A stretch of DNA of 64,000 nucleotides, taken from the NCBI GenBank assembly GCA_019321725.1, contig CM033107.1, positions 22,869,445 through 22,933,444 on the forward strand, written 5' to 3'. The stretch comes from Paulownia fortunei (taxonomy: Eukaryota; Streptophyta; Magnoliopsida; Lamiales; Paulowniaceae). Both the position numbers and the translations under genes were made by a program. Below the pieces are notes generated by a model. That model was not told where the DNA came from and did not search any database. It worked only from the letters and a program-made list of their open reading frames with translations. Below are positions 1 to 12,809 of the stretch, one piece after another (position 1 is the stretch's first letter; each line of letters begins with the position of its first letter).

Positions 1-3000
1 GGGTTTAACTTGAATAAGACCGGAACCTAATTCATGAATTTCATTATAATTTCTGCCCATAGACTTAATTTTTTTGCTGATATTAAAAGCCCAACTAATT
101 AACCTTCATGAAAATGAAGATCAAACAAATCATTTTTAGCTAATTGATAATTAACTATTCCCATAATACACTAATTAATTTCAACCCAATTATGTAGAAG
201 AATTAATCAACAATTACCAAATTGGCTTTGGAAAATAGTATAGCAAATTAGCATTAAAATAACTCAAGAACCTTTTGTCATGATGCTTGGACATAGACTT
301 AAGAGAGGGATTGGTATGAAGAAATAAGATTAGGTATAAATGAAATCAATTTAGGAATAAGATGATAATATAAATGGAATGATATGTCTATAGCAATTTT
401 TATATTTGGTATATAAGGAATGGAATCGTTATTTTTTGTTTGATTTCAATATTATGATTGATAATTAGAAATGAATGATAAAAATAAAATAAAATAGATT
501 TAAAGATCAAAATACCCTTTAATAAAAATTAATGAAATAAAATTATATTTAATATGTAGTGCATTAATGAGTTTGTTATTATTATTTTGATGGATGTTAC
601 CAATATATATACATATATATAAAATATAGATAAAATCTTGTATGAAAATATTTAAAAAAAACACACAAAAAATCGACAAATGAGTTTCTGAGGAAGTTTT
701 AGATTTTATTTTTTTTTAAATTTGGATAGGAGCTGAAAACAACCCGTTAAAATATTTCACATATATTTTTTTATTTATAATGTATGTATTTATGTGATAT
801 AAATTTATATATATATATATGCATGCTATACATATAATGAATATATAAATATAATACTCTTATAATAATAATACAAAATTAATGAGTAGTTTATGATAAT
901 AATGTAAAAGTAATAAAAATATTTAAAGTTTTTAATTTTTTATTCTTATGAAAATGAATTTTCCTATTTTTAAATTATACCAATCATAAAAATGGGATGA
1001 ATTTGAAAATGCTAATTCTATTCAAACATCTCAATCATGTCACAAGTGATTCTCCAATCTTAGCTTTAAGTCCACGGACAAACTTTATGTCATGATTTTA
1101 CCTAGTAGACCAAGTGATATTAAATGCACGTTTTTCTACAATAAATTGAGTATCACTCTCTTTTTATCCAACGACTTCTCCAATAATCAAAGATGAATAG
1201 ATGTCTTGATCCATCCAAGAATTTCACTTAAATGCCAGGCTCTTTAATAAAGAATAAATCAGGCACTCTTTTGCTTTATTTGATAATCACTTTAACATGT
1301 ATTTAGTGGGTAAGATTATTCCCTAAGAAGAAAAAAGTTGCTAATTGTCATTCCATGAAGAAAGCTTTTCTCTGAAGTTCAGTTCCAGGTTCCATCATTT
1401 AGTAATGGACATTTCCAGTGATTAGTCAGGCTTGAAAGCTGTTTTTCATTCAAAGTTGACAATGGATTCTGGAAATATTCTAATTTAAAACCTAGCTATA
1501 CTTCCAACATATCCCTGTTTCGATCACGACTTCAGCTCTGTTACAGTGTTACGCGGATCATAGAGTTTGAAAACCAAACATAGCTTAAAGAATGTAATAA
1601 GGGGCTTTCCACTAATTTCGTCAGTGTAATACCACATACACAGAGACTTCACTTGTAGCCCTATTGGAGTGTCATTTAAGGATTTTTTTTTTTTAATTTC
1701 TTGAGTCTAGGGCATGAAACCTTTTTTCATAAATAGGTGATTATTGTGGGAATCAAACCTAAGTATCTGCAATCAGGTCTAACTCTAATACTATAACGAA
1801 TGATTTTCTCAACTAAAAATTTAAATGGATAAAAAAAATTTAATATTTATTTTGTATTTTGTATTTTGTATTATTGTTTTGAATCTTGCACTTTCAAATT
1901 TAAATTTTTTTTTTTTAAAAAAAGGGGGATTTCAATCTGCAAGCCCGATTTGCGAGGTCCTCGTGGACCACGTTTCTTTCTTTAGTTTCTATGTCTATAA
2001 CTTTGGTCAAAAATAATTTTTCAAAAAAGTGGAATTAGTTTCTATATCTGTAACCTGAACGTCCAAAAATTAGGCTATACCACACCGCGCACAAAAATTC
2101 CATGTCTCTTATGTAGTGTGTAAAAATTTTCTAACTGCAAGCAAAGCAAGAATACTAACCACAGAAACTTACAATAAAATTTTACACATCAATCATTCTG
2201 CTAATCTAACCAAGATTGTTTAAATAATTATGTGGACGGTTGGTTGGCGCCGGGTGGGGGTTAATCAGCAGCCACTGTTAATGATGAGAATTAAAGAAAT
2301 GAGAAAATCAATGATAGTAAGGGAAAGCTTTATCCATGTAATTAAAAAGAAGATTTATCATGTTATTAGCTATTTTTGTTCCAATTTTTTTTATTTTTTT
2401 TTTACTTATGTTTATGTCTAAGTCGTTGTATTCATAACACTTGTTCGTAGTCCAACAATACGTATTTATCTTATAACACGTCGGATGAATTCAGAGAATA
2501 TAAGGTGGAAAAAAAAAAGTGAACTACAAAATTTGATACCTCCTAAAGGTGTCTATATTAAGGCCTCTCCTCTCTTAATTTTTTTCATCCCAATTTTTCT
2601 TTTTAAAAAAATGGAGTGGTGCGACTCTTTTGAGTACAAGAGAGAGTTTGTTTAGACAGTTAGAAAATTATTATTCTTTCCCGTATAATTGGGGTTTGAA
2701 TTTGAGTGTTTATAAGTACTTATATAGTTTTTTTTTTTGTCTAATCATGTAAATTTGTGTGTTCTTTTTCTATTTTATTTTGTTTCTTTTATTTTGTTAA
2801 TATTTTTGTAATATTCTTTGAGCTAATCTCATTTTACTATTTTATATTTTTATTAAATATCATTTTACTCTCTTTATATTTGTAATTATATTATTTTACC
2901 TTTTTATAATCTCAATATGTATGACTTTACCTCCTCTCAGTAGCGGAGTCAGAAAATTGATATTCGAGGGGCTAGAATTTTTTTTTGTTAAAAATAGTAA

Positions 3001-4533
3001 ATAAAAAGATATTTTTTGTTATTTAAAGGGGGCAATTTTTTAAATTTTAATAATTTTATATATAAATATTTATATAAATAAAAAAAATGGAATTGAGGGG
3101 GAAGGGGGGCTGCCGCCACCTAGATCCACCCTTGCCCCCTCTATTCTCAATTATATCATTTTACCTCCTTATAATCTCAATAAATATCATTTTATCCTCT
3201 TTTACTATTATTATATCACTTTACCTCCTTGTTCTCTTAAAACATAATCTATTTGTCCCCACATATTATTTTTAATAAAATTACTTTAAAAATATTTAAA
3301 ATTAATAAAGTTTTATATATATTCTAATAATTTTTTTAACTTAATTAATTAATACTTAACATTAAAGTCGTTTGAAACTTTATTATACTTCAAATTTAAT
3401 AATTATTTTTTTAATCTAAGATATTTTTTATAAACTACTATATATTAAGATATTTTGTTAGCTAATATATTTCACTTATAAATTTCTTATGCCTCATAAA
3501 TCTAAAAAATGTGTAATATGCTTTAAATAATATTTTATTAAATGCTAAAATATTAGTAATAATTTTTTTGTTATTAATAAAATTATCATAATTTAATAGA
3601 AACTATGTTAAAATTTTAAAAAATAGTCACATTGGTGTTTAATTTATTATTAAATAAATTATGAATAACATTATTCTCATGATTTAATGAAAAATATGTT
3701 AAATTTAAGAAAAGATCATTTTGGTGTTTACCAATATTAATCACAAAAAATGACTATTGTTTTTAATTTAAAATAGTTTTTATTAAATTATGTTATTCAA
3801 TTAATAATTAGAAAATTACTACTAACATTTCACATATTCAACAAAATATTGTTTAAAAATATATTACATATATTTTAGATTTATGATGAATGAAAAATTT
3901 ATAAATATAAATATATTGGCCAATATTTTTTTTTACTATATAGTAATTTAATAGGAACTAATTAAATAGCCAATAAATTCTAAGTACAATAAAATTTTAA
4001 TTTAATTTAATATTAAATATTAATTAATCAAATTAAAAAATTTATCAAAATATAAGTACAAGTCTATTAATTTTAAATTATTTTTAAAGTGATTTTATTA
4101 AAAAAAAAATTATTTTTTAAAAGTATATGAAACAAAATGACACAGTAAAATTATAAAAAAATAAAATAATACAAATTGAGAATACAGTAAAAAAAATAGT
4201 GGGAACAAAGTGAGATTGGCCATAATTTTTTTTGGCTTCAGCGTATCGAAAGGTTTTATTTCCTAACAACATCATCCATGTGTTTACCCACAGCCACATG
4301 TCACTCGCCGTTTGGCCAGGGGCCATGAATTAGATTGTGGGTGGCCCTTTGATCTACCGACCAATCAACATTCTACAAAAGAATTTGTTTCTTTATTTAT
4401 TTCTTCTCCAAGAGTGAAAGATTTTTAAATTTGCTCGGAAAGTACTAAATAGGAAACTTAAGGTAATTTGCCTAAAACGACCTTACACCTTTGCAACCTA
4501 CGAAAGAATGACTGTAACACACGACAGCTCCCC
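1..4533. other. AT-rich intergenic region upstream of HKT gene
   Basis: No gene was recognised. The open frames here (such as 1825-2016 and 3087-3275) are short, low complexity and lack gene-like composition. The stretch holds long A/T runs, short AT dinucleotide tracts (about 607-625 and 810-822), a decayed repeat at 2939-3137 (listed separately) and degenerate short repeats of an 'attttacctcc' type around 2820-3250. The last 200 bases, with CT-rich and CCAC-containing stretches and a TATA box at 4534, are the likely proximal promoter of the transporter gene. Confidence 0.6.
2939..3137. repeat. Decayed dispersed element with G-rich and C-rich ends
   Basis: The segment opens with 'agtagcggagtcagaa' and 'gaggggctag' and closes with 'ctagatccacccttgcc'. 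End motifs of this kind recur around plant genes as part of short non-coding elements; I recall this from general reading and cannot name the family. It sits inside a run of degenerate 'attttacctcc' repeats that resumes on the other side, as expected for an insertion. No coding capacity is visible. Confidence 0.35.
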
Positions 4534-4541
4534 TATATATA
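4534..4541 (+). promoter_or_regulatory. TATA box of the HKT gene
   Basis: The octamer TATATATA lies in a C-rich context 71 bases upstream of the chosen ATG at 4612. That spacing fits a transcription start near 4565-4570 and a leader of about 45 bases. Confidence 0.6.
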
Positions 4542-4611
4542 CGCCCCACTCCCATCCATGCTTCCTCGTGAGCAAAAATAGCTAACACCGTGTCTCTAAG
4601 TGTGTGTAAAG

Positions 4612-7600
4612 ATGAAGATCTTTGCTTGCTATGGTAAGAAATTGCAACATCTTTGTAGAGATTCTTGGCAGTTGACTAGATTGTTCATCTCTTGTTGTTA
4701 CCGTGATCTTCTTTTCAGAGTTAACCCATTCTTGATATATATTTTATATTTTTTCTCTCTTTCCTTCGTGGGTTTTGGGATTCTTAAGGCTTTGAACACC
4801 AGAACCGCGTTTATACCTAGGAATATAGATTTTTTTTTCACATCAGTGTCAGCTACCACTGTCTCAAGCATGTCCACAGTGGAAATGGAGGTCTTCTCCA
4901 ACGCACAACTCATCGTTATGACTATCTTGATGTTCATAGGGGGTGAGGTATTCACTTCCATGGTCGGACTTCATTTAAAGAGGTCCAAGATTATCAGAAC
5001 ATGGAAGAGAGAGGGAAAAGATGAGCCTGTAAAAAGTGATCCAATCTCATCACCACCTCCAACCAATTCCTTTGATCAAAATGAGTTGAGAATTGTGACA
5101 GTACCTGAGTCGGGATTAACCCGGTTTGAGTCACAACACAATGTTTTGCATTCTTATAATACATTTCTCAAATATGATTCTATCAAGTTTTTGGGCTTCG
5201 TAGTGTTAGGTTATCTTCTGGTAATCAACATTCTTGGCGTCGCGTCTGTTCTGCTCTATCTAGCCCTTGTTTCAAGTGCAGAAGATGTGTTGAGAAACAA
5301 GGGGATTAAGACATTTACTTTTGCCGTTTTCACAGTAGTTTCAACCTTTGCTAGCTGTGGTTTTGTACCAACAAATGAAAACATGATGGTTTTTAGAAAG
5401 AATTCAGGCCTCCTCTTGATTATCATCCCCCAAATCCTTTTGGGGAATACATTGTTTCCTTCATCTTTGAGACTTCTAATATGGTTTCTGGGAAAGAAAA
5501 TCAAGAAATTAGAGGCCGAATATCTGCTGAAAAATACAAGGGAAGCAGGATACATCCACTTGCTCCCTAGCCTGCATTCTGTGCTCCTGGCAGCTACGGT
5601 TTTCGGATTTATTATAATTGGCTTCATAATATTCTGCTCTATGGAATGGAATTCAGCAGCCTTAAGTGGACTGAATACTTACCAGAAAGTTGTGGGCGTC
5701 CTTTTCCAAAGTGTGAACGCTAGGCATACCGGTGAAACTATAGTTGATCTCTCAACCATTGCCCCAGCCATATTGGTCTTCTCCGTGCTCATGATGTTAG
5801 TCTCTCTCTCTCTCTCTCTCTCTAAGCACACGTACAGAGACACAAACAGAGTTTTCTCTGTCAAATTAATACAGACAAAAACTAAGCACTAGAGGAGTTG
5901 ATCAAGGGCATGAGCATGATCTTATATATGTCTAGCTTTTAGTAGCATCATGGAGGATTTTGGATAAAAGAAACCCCAGTTGCATCAATCCCAGAAGAGC
6001 TCCGGGAATTTTTCTTCTAGGACAGTAATGGCATATCATTATTAAAAGCTTTGTTTAAACAATTAGTATGCTCAAATAATGTTGAAAATTGTCCATCATA
6101 GTCAATATATGGTTAGTAAAAAGTTACTATAAATAGTTTAAAAATACACAGTCGTTCAATGTTTGGTTTTTAGTTAAATATTTGCATTATTGCTTCATCA
6201 TTGTCACTTTATACACAGGAAACTCCACCATTATATGATTACGAAGGTTATTTAATTCTCATACCATGTCTCCTTCTCAATCATTGGTAATTTTAAGGTG
6301 ACATGGCTGTATGGTGTATTGTTTTCTTCACTATTGATACCTCAAACATATAAGGTAAGAAAAAGAGACATCTTTTATGACTATAAAACATCGATTATTA
6401 CATGGTAAGATTGCATCTAGTATATAGTATTGGGCCTTGTGATCAATTTGAATTTTTTATTGTAATTTTGTGTTATATATTGTATTATATATTATGTCAT
6501 GTGATTTGCATATGAGAATATACAATACTAGATGCAGTATAAAATTACAATAAAATATCCAAATAGCGACGCCAAGATTGGCCAAATAATGTGGCTAAGT
6601 AAATGGCTTTAGATTATGCTAATGTCAGCTGTCCATTATCTTGCTATTGGCTATCGGGAAGAAATTTCCAAAAGATACAAATTTGGTTTCAAACAATTGA
6701 TCAACGCCCTAAGAAAAAGAATTCATCAGTAGTAAATTGAAATCAAGTGACATTAGCATCATGTGGGATCAAGTAGTTCCAGTTATACGTGTAATAGGTT
6801 GCTGCAAGAAATTTACAGTTACATGATAGAAGACAAGTGGTATCATAATTAAAATTTATATTGTCTTGGTGTTAACAGGTACCTTCCTCCATATACTTCA
6901 TTTCTACCAATTAAGAGGGATGAGCAAAGCCCACTTGAGTCTGAAGGAAGGAACAAAAGGAGAAAAACAGTTGCAGAAAACCTCATATTTTCACAGCTAT
7001 CTTATCTCGTAATCTTCATATTTCTCATATGCATCACGGAGAGGAAAAGCCTAAAAGAAGATCCTCTCAACTTCAGCATGTTGAATATCATAGTCGAAGT
7101 AATAAGGTAACCAAAATACACCTTTTGGTTTATCATTACTTTGATCTATATCTTATTATTTATCGTTAGGGTCTTGTTCTCGACAGAAACTAAGTGAAAT
7201 TAATTTTTGTTACATCTTATATTTTATATAAAATATAAATATTAAATGTATAAAATATTTTTTTAAACATACATTTAGAATTAATCGTAAACACATAACT
7301 TGTATATATAATGCAAAATTAAAATAGATTATTTATAGTATCAAAAATTATACCTTCCATTGTCTTAGAGTTGGAAGACGCATTATGTGTCAGCCAAATC
7401 AAGCATATGCCATCTTGCAGTGGTATTCGCTGGATTGGTTTAAAGGATGATGATATCGACAAGACATTCTTAGCCACTTCCTAATTAGGTCTGGTTTTCT
7501 ATTTTTATTTTTATTTTTTTTTTTTGCAAAGATTCCACAGAGTTGTCCGTTTTTTAACATAGAATGAATGATAATTTTCATGAAAAAACTCTCCTTTAGA

Positions 7601-8441
7601 AATCCACTAACTTTTGCTGCTCAAATATTCTCAAAAATTAAAAAGAGGTAAGCTAAAGTCCAATGCCCACTCTAAAAGATTCTCCAAATCACCTCTTAGT
7701 TTTGTGGCCCTTAAATTTCAGTTTGTTTGATAGTTTTAAATAACTCCTGCTTTCACCGGCAAGTTTATGAATAATTTATATAATACAATAAAAAATATAA
7801 TAAAATTTATAATAAAAAATATTCTCGATTGATAGAGGTGTGAACAGTTACATCATCTTACATTTTTTAATGTAGTCAGAAAATAGTGACCTAGTAAAGA
7901 CACCAAACTTGCACAATTTAAAGAAAATGTTTACATTGGTTTTCTCAATAAACATCATGCTCCATCTTTTCCATTGCATCTCATATTCCCTTCACATATA
8001 TACATCAAATATAAATTATTATACATATATATATATATATATTTAGCATATAATGGTAAAATGCAATACGAGGTATAACAGAACATCGCATAAATATTTT
8101 CTGACTTTTAATTCCAAAGTAACATTACCTAATTAATAAGTCTGGCCTCAATGTCCATTCAATTTCTATACATAGTCATACAATTGAAATCAGTGTATAA
8201 TAACATATTCATTAATAATCTCTTATATGTAAATAATTGCAGCGCATATGGAAATGTGGGTTTCACAACTGGGTATAGTTGCGAGCGTCAGCTAAGGCGA
8301 GATCCAAATTGTGTGAACAAATGGTATGGATTTTCAGGGAAATGGAGTGATGAGGGTAAAGTAATCCTCATCATAGTCATGTTTTTTGGTAGACTCAAGA
8401 AATTCAACATGAATGGAGGTCGAGCATGGAAGCTCTTGTAA
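4612..8441 (+). CDS. HKT1: Class I HKT-type sodium transporter
   Basis: Plasma-membrane cation transporter of the HKT/Trk family. Family members of this class carry Na+ and retrieve it from the xylem, protecting shoots from salt. Exons are 4612-5795, 6879-7106 and 8243-8441 (1611 nt, 536 residues). Introns are GT-AG: the first donor follows ATGAT and the first acceptor is AACAG; the second intron splits a Ser codon (AG|C). Four pore loops are visible: [10 protein letters not shown] near residues 84-93, SCGF at 248-251, HTGE around G374, and YGNVGF with G477. The first filter position is Ser, not Gly, which in this family marks class I, sodium-selective members. Hydrophobic helices flank each loop. 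The ATG at 4612 is preferred over an upstream in-frame GTG at 4600. A (TC)11 tract begins five bases inside intron 1; reading through it would give a truncated protein ending at 5892. Confidence 0.93.
5801..5822 (+). repeat. (TC)11 microsatellite at the first HKT donor site
   Basis: A pure TC tract starts directly after the donor GTTAG. Because it abuts the 5' splice site, its length could affect splicing, but that is inference. Confidence 0.85.
6446..6564. repeat. Foldback (MITE-like) element in HKT intron 1
   Basis: The left part 'atttgaattttttattg' followed by 'taatttt' is nearly the reverse complement of the right part 'aaaattacaa' 'taaaatatccaaat', giving arms of about 24 bases with two mismatches. 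Weaker complementarity continues inward. A further copy of the motif gcatctagta occurs just outside at 6412. No clear target-site duplication could be assigned. Confidence 0.35.
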
Positions 8442-8594
8442 TTAGAATATTTTATCTACCTATCCTCCAATTAATAAGGCATGGAGGTCATATAGTATGG
8501 TGTACATAAGCGTCTTGAAATTTTATTTTACTTTGAAAAATATATAATATTGCATAAATCTCTATCTCTGTCTCCGTCTGTATCTCTCACTCTC

Positions 8595-8633
<39 letters not shown>

Positions 8634-9343
8634 TACCATCAACCAGACTACGAAAAAGCCAATGACTTTGATGCATAAAAAATTTCAAGTACATAACTTA
8701 ATAATCATTAGATAAATAATTATTAAGTTAAAAAGGAAAAAATAATTAAAATTCATCTTCTTCTTCCCTTCTCTATCATTTTTAATCACATAACTTATTA
8801 GACAATTAAATAAATCATTAATAAAAAATTAAAAAGATAAAATGAAATAATTTAGATCCATCTTGCTTACTTCATCTTTTTAATCGCTTATATAGTCACA
8901 TTAAATTATATTATATAAATACTTAATTAAAGATTAAAAAAATAATTAAAATCTATTTTCTTCCTCCTTTTTATTTGTATTTTTTTATTTGTCTCTCCTT
9001 TTATCTTGTATTTGATTTTCTATCTTCTTTCCCTTCTCCCTTTATTTTATTTCTTTTTTTTATCTGTCTCTCCAATTCTTCAAGTTACGATAAACGGTTC
9101 TTCAAAACCGTAACAATTTGAAGAACTGAACATTTGTCCCTGAAAAAGGCATAATTTTTTTACCAATAAGTCACGTGCCTTGTATGTCCTGATTCCAGCA
9201 GAAAGACCCTTTAATCAGTTCAATAACGCAATGATGCGGGCAAGAAACCTGCATTGCACGAAAGTAGCACCAATCGTGCTGGTCTGGTGAGAAACATAAT
9301 ATGATGAAATTCTTGAAATCGGCTGATCAAAAAAACTACAACT
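8442..9343. other. 3' flank of HKT gene and spacer before the tandem duplication
   Basis: No gene seen. It contains a compound pyrimidine/CA microsatellite at about 8596-8632 and several diverged AT-rich stretches that resemble one another, each a T/C-rich run next to 'aattaaa' text, around 8690-9060. The part from 9100 to 9343 has more even composition but no supported open frame. Confidence 0.5.
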
Positions 9344-12300
9344 AGCAATTCCATGTCCAACCACAACAATAATGATATATGCCTCCGCTCAAAAATGTTA
9401 AATTGGAGTCATTATTGAATTTCGACTTCATTTAAACTTTAAGTGCCCCTTTGGTTTCATTTTCAAGTTCATTTTTATACTTACAATATTTTCACTAAAT
9501 TTTTTGTATAAAAATAAAAATATGTTTGGATTAATTATATTTTTATTTTGATTATACAGGTTTGAAATATTATATGGTATTTTCTGCATGTAAGAATTGA
9601 AATGTTAATATGTGTGAAAATGAATAGCAGGTTTGAAAATAATTTTTAAAAATAATAATAAATTATATTTCTGATAAAATTAAAAAAAAATTCTGAAAAT
9701 GTAAACAAACAGCTCTAACTTATGTCACATTCTTCGTGAAACTTTTTTTTAATTGATGAGTAGTAGTGAGATTCAAATTCATCATTTAATCTTTTACCTC
9801 AACTAAAATTAAACTACAAAAGAAAAGAGTTATTTAATATTAAATATTTTTAAACTCTTATTGAGCAAAAGGCATATATGTAATTGTTGGACAAGAAAGG
9901 ATCAAGACTTTCCCGCTTCGTTAAGTATCATTTTTTGGGCTCATTTTCATTTTTAATTTATTGCTTCAAAATAAAATCAAACATATATTTCATATTTTTT
10001 AATATATTTTCTTATTAATACACATATTTTTTAGTTCATTCTTTCAAAACACATTCTCATTTCTTTTCTATCTCATCTCCCTTCTTGTTCTAATCTCTTT
10101 CTTCTCAATTTTCCCCTCTAAGTTTCTATTGTATCAGTTATCTTGTTGATTCCTGTTAGACATCATGGCATTTTCTAGCATAAATCCAATCTCTGATATG
10201 TCGGGGCGTGACAAGTTGGTTGCTTCAAAGAAAAGACAATATGGTGTTTATTCGACATAGAAATTAAAGTGGATTACAACTCAAATTTTTATTGATGGGA
10301 TGTCACATTTCAAATCATGGAAGAGCATGATTTCTAGGGATGAAAATTTGAAAATGGTTATTGACTTTTTATTTCTTTTTGGCAGTGGTATATATGGTCT
10401 ATTCAAAATTAGACAAAATTAGTTTAAATTGGAAGAGTTTAAATTCAAATTCGTAATAAATGAATTTATTTGAGTGGATTCAAATTCTATTAAACAAATT
10501 TGGGATGGGTAACCTATTTTATTATTTAAACAGAACGAATGTTATTGTACATATTCTATCCTATAAATATATATATATATATAATATAATTTATGTTTAA
10601 ATATAAAATCAAGAATGGAGTGAGAATAGAATAATTATTCCCAAATTCATTACAAAATATATATTTTGTATATTTTAGTACTAGGAACTTCCATTTCTAT
10701 AGAAATCCCTATACCCAAAACTATGGTATTGGCCACAGGAGAATTAATAAATATGAATAAAATGTATTTATAAAAAATATGTAAAAACTATAATTCGGCA
10801 TTAGTATAATTTGTAAACCAAAATCAAACAACAAAATCAATATCAAATTTTTATAAAAATAGAAATCGAATATCAAACTGACTTTTTCGATTTGATATCA
10901 TACATATCGAACTTTTATTTTCGATTTAGTTTGATCGATCTATCAAAATGTGAAAATCCCTTGCTCTTGAGTAGATAAATCAATTATCAAATATTTAAAA
11001 TTATAAAACTATTAGAATTGAATTCAACGTATCCACTTTCAATCAAAATTTGTAAAATAATATATGAAAGAAAAATAATATGTAGATTAAATAATTTTAA
11101 TATAAAATATTATAGAGTAAAGGATAATTTGATTTTTAAATATAATTCATTCAATTCTTACATTTCATCTTTAGTTATTAATCAATGCATTGGAATCAGA
11201 TAAGTAATGACAATTATATTCATTTTTTATTTCTTATGTATACCAAGCATCGAAAAAGAATACTCATATCTTTCTTTTTTCATTGTCATTCAATTTTTAA
11301 ATTTAATCCATTTCATGCCTAATTTTATTTCTGCATACCAACCATCCTCTTAGTTGCAAGTTTTTTGTTTTCTCAATCCCGAGTCTCGCCTCACACTCCA
11401 AAATCGAATATTCGGTATGTATTCAAATCGAATTAAAAAATCTTGTTCGAATTTTATTTTTATAAGTTCAATTTTGATTTTTAGTTTTGGTTTACTGAAC
11501 GAATTAGTCTTTTTCTATATCTTCATATTTTATTTTTATATACAGATTTATATATATATATATCCTATATTATTTCTTATTATTTACTTTTCAAAATTAA
11601 AAAATAATAAGTGAGCAATGCACTTATGATAGTAATATTTAAATTTTTATCATTTTTTTTATTTTCTAAACAAAATTTGATTTATTAAATTATTAAGTCG
11701 AAATACCAAAAAAAAAATTCGATAATAATCAAATCGAATCAATTATTTTGATTCAATATTCAATATAATATTTTGATGCACTAAAATTTTGATTAAATTC
11801 AATTCCATTTTAACCAATAAATATCCCTAATTGTCGAATCAAAATTTAGTGCACTTCATGTAAGTGGGAACTTGGGCTGGATAAGTTGAGTTATTCGTAT
11901 TGGGTGCCAGAACACCAAGTTTGAAATAATATTATACACGTTTATTTCGATAAGCCACGTGGAGTCCATATAGATAGATACTCCCAAATTTTTTTCAGAT
12001 TGCAAAACTCATGAAATGTCACATCTAACCTTGACTTTTAATTGGTGAGTATTTAAAGTGCGCATAAATAAGTTTTGATGTTGCCATTAGCCGATTATTG
12101 TTAGTAAGAATTTATATTATATTCATATGCTATATATATATATACATATAATTAATTGAAAAGTAATCTCATCCCCTGTATATAATTGAACTTAACCAAT
12201 AAATATGAGATGAAATATTTGATACATGTATTATACAATCATGTTTTATAATTGATAAATAATGCTCAATTTAACAAACATTTATATTTAAAATTTATAA

Positions 12301-12809
12301 AGTATATCAAAATTATTTATAAGTATTAATTGAATATCATACAAGTAAGTCTAATATTTTATAAAAAAATATTAATAGTTGTATCATAATTAAAATTGAA
12401 TAATATAGCAATGAATATAAGATAAATTTTGTATAATTTAAAAATAAGTATCAACACGATACATATAAAAATAATGTTAAATTAAGCTGTATTTTTATTT
12501 TCGAATTTTTTTACATTCATATTTTATACCTAAGTCTATGAGTCCATTTATTATTCATTTTCGTATATTGAGGCTGATTTTTTCGACGTAATTTTTAATA
12601 AAAAAATATGATATACTCTTATATATAAAATATTGAGTATCTCTAATCCTGTATTTAACTAACTAGGTGTTACACTACGATTATATATGTGAATTGTTAG
12701 CATTCATATTTTCTATAATGTGAATAATAAAAATTATTTAATGTGTTGCCACAATATTTAAACAGAATTAATGTGTGGATGTTAACAACCAGATATATAC
12801 TATTGTGTG
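9344..12809. repeat. Tandem duplication, first copy (3466 bp)
   Basis: This unit aligns in the same orientation with 12810-16615 over nearly its whole length. Both copies start with 'agcaattccatgtccaacca' and end in 'tgtgtg' before the next 'agca'. Landmarks shared in order: a leader with CT-rich stretches and 'catcatggcattttctagca' (10161 and 13631), 'agtctcg' text near 11380 and 15208, 'ggtgccagaacaccaag' (near 11903 and 15725), and 'ggtgagtatttaaagtgcgc' (near 12044 and 15862). This copy lacks two segments present in the second copy, of roughly 80 and 300 bp. No intact gene and no terminal repeats of a known transposon were recognised. Confidence 0.85.
10165..10260 (+). pseudogene. Broken gene-like fragment in duplication copy 1
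   Basis: The open frame begins MAFSSINPISDMSGRDKLVA and stops after 31 residues at TAG 10258-10260. The second duplicated copy (13635) reads through at that point. A CT-rich leader resembling a plant 5' UTR precedes the ATG. Similarity to copy 2 continues past the stop, so this looks like a disabled copy of the same fragment. I do not recognise the protein. Compared with copy 2 there are four extra in-frame codons (M-S-G-R-D region). Confidence 0.4.

Noticed and set aside
1740..1800. Possible tRNA-like text 'gggaatcaaacct'
   Set aside because: No cloverleaf can be drawn; no A and B box pair with proper spacing.
1825..2421. Two 63-residue frames
   Set aside because: Homopolymer-driven, biased composition, no leader or splice context.
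4600..4611. GTG-initiated extension of the HKT protein (four extra residues)
   Set aside because: Nuclear plant genes start at ATG; the ATG at 4612 is next in frame and fits the TATA spacing.
5796..5892. Ser-Leu-repeat C-terminus for the HKT protein
   Set aside because: It is read-through of intron 1; splicing to 6879 restores [10 protein letters not shown] and the remaining pore loop.
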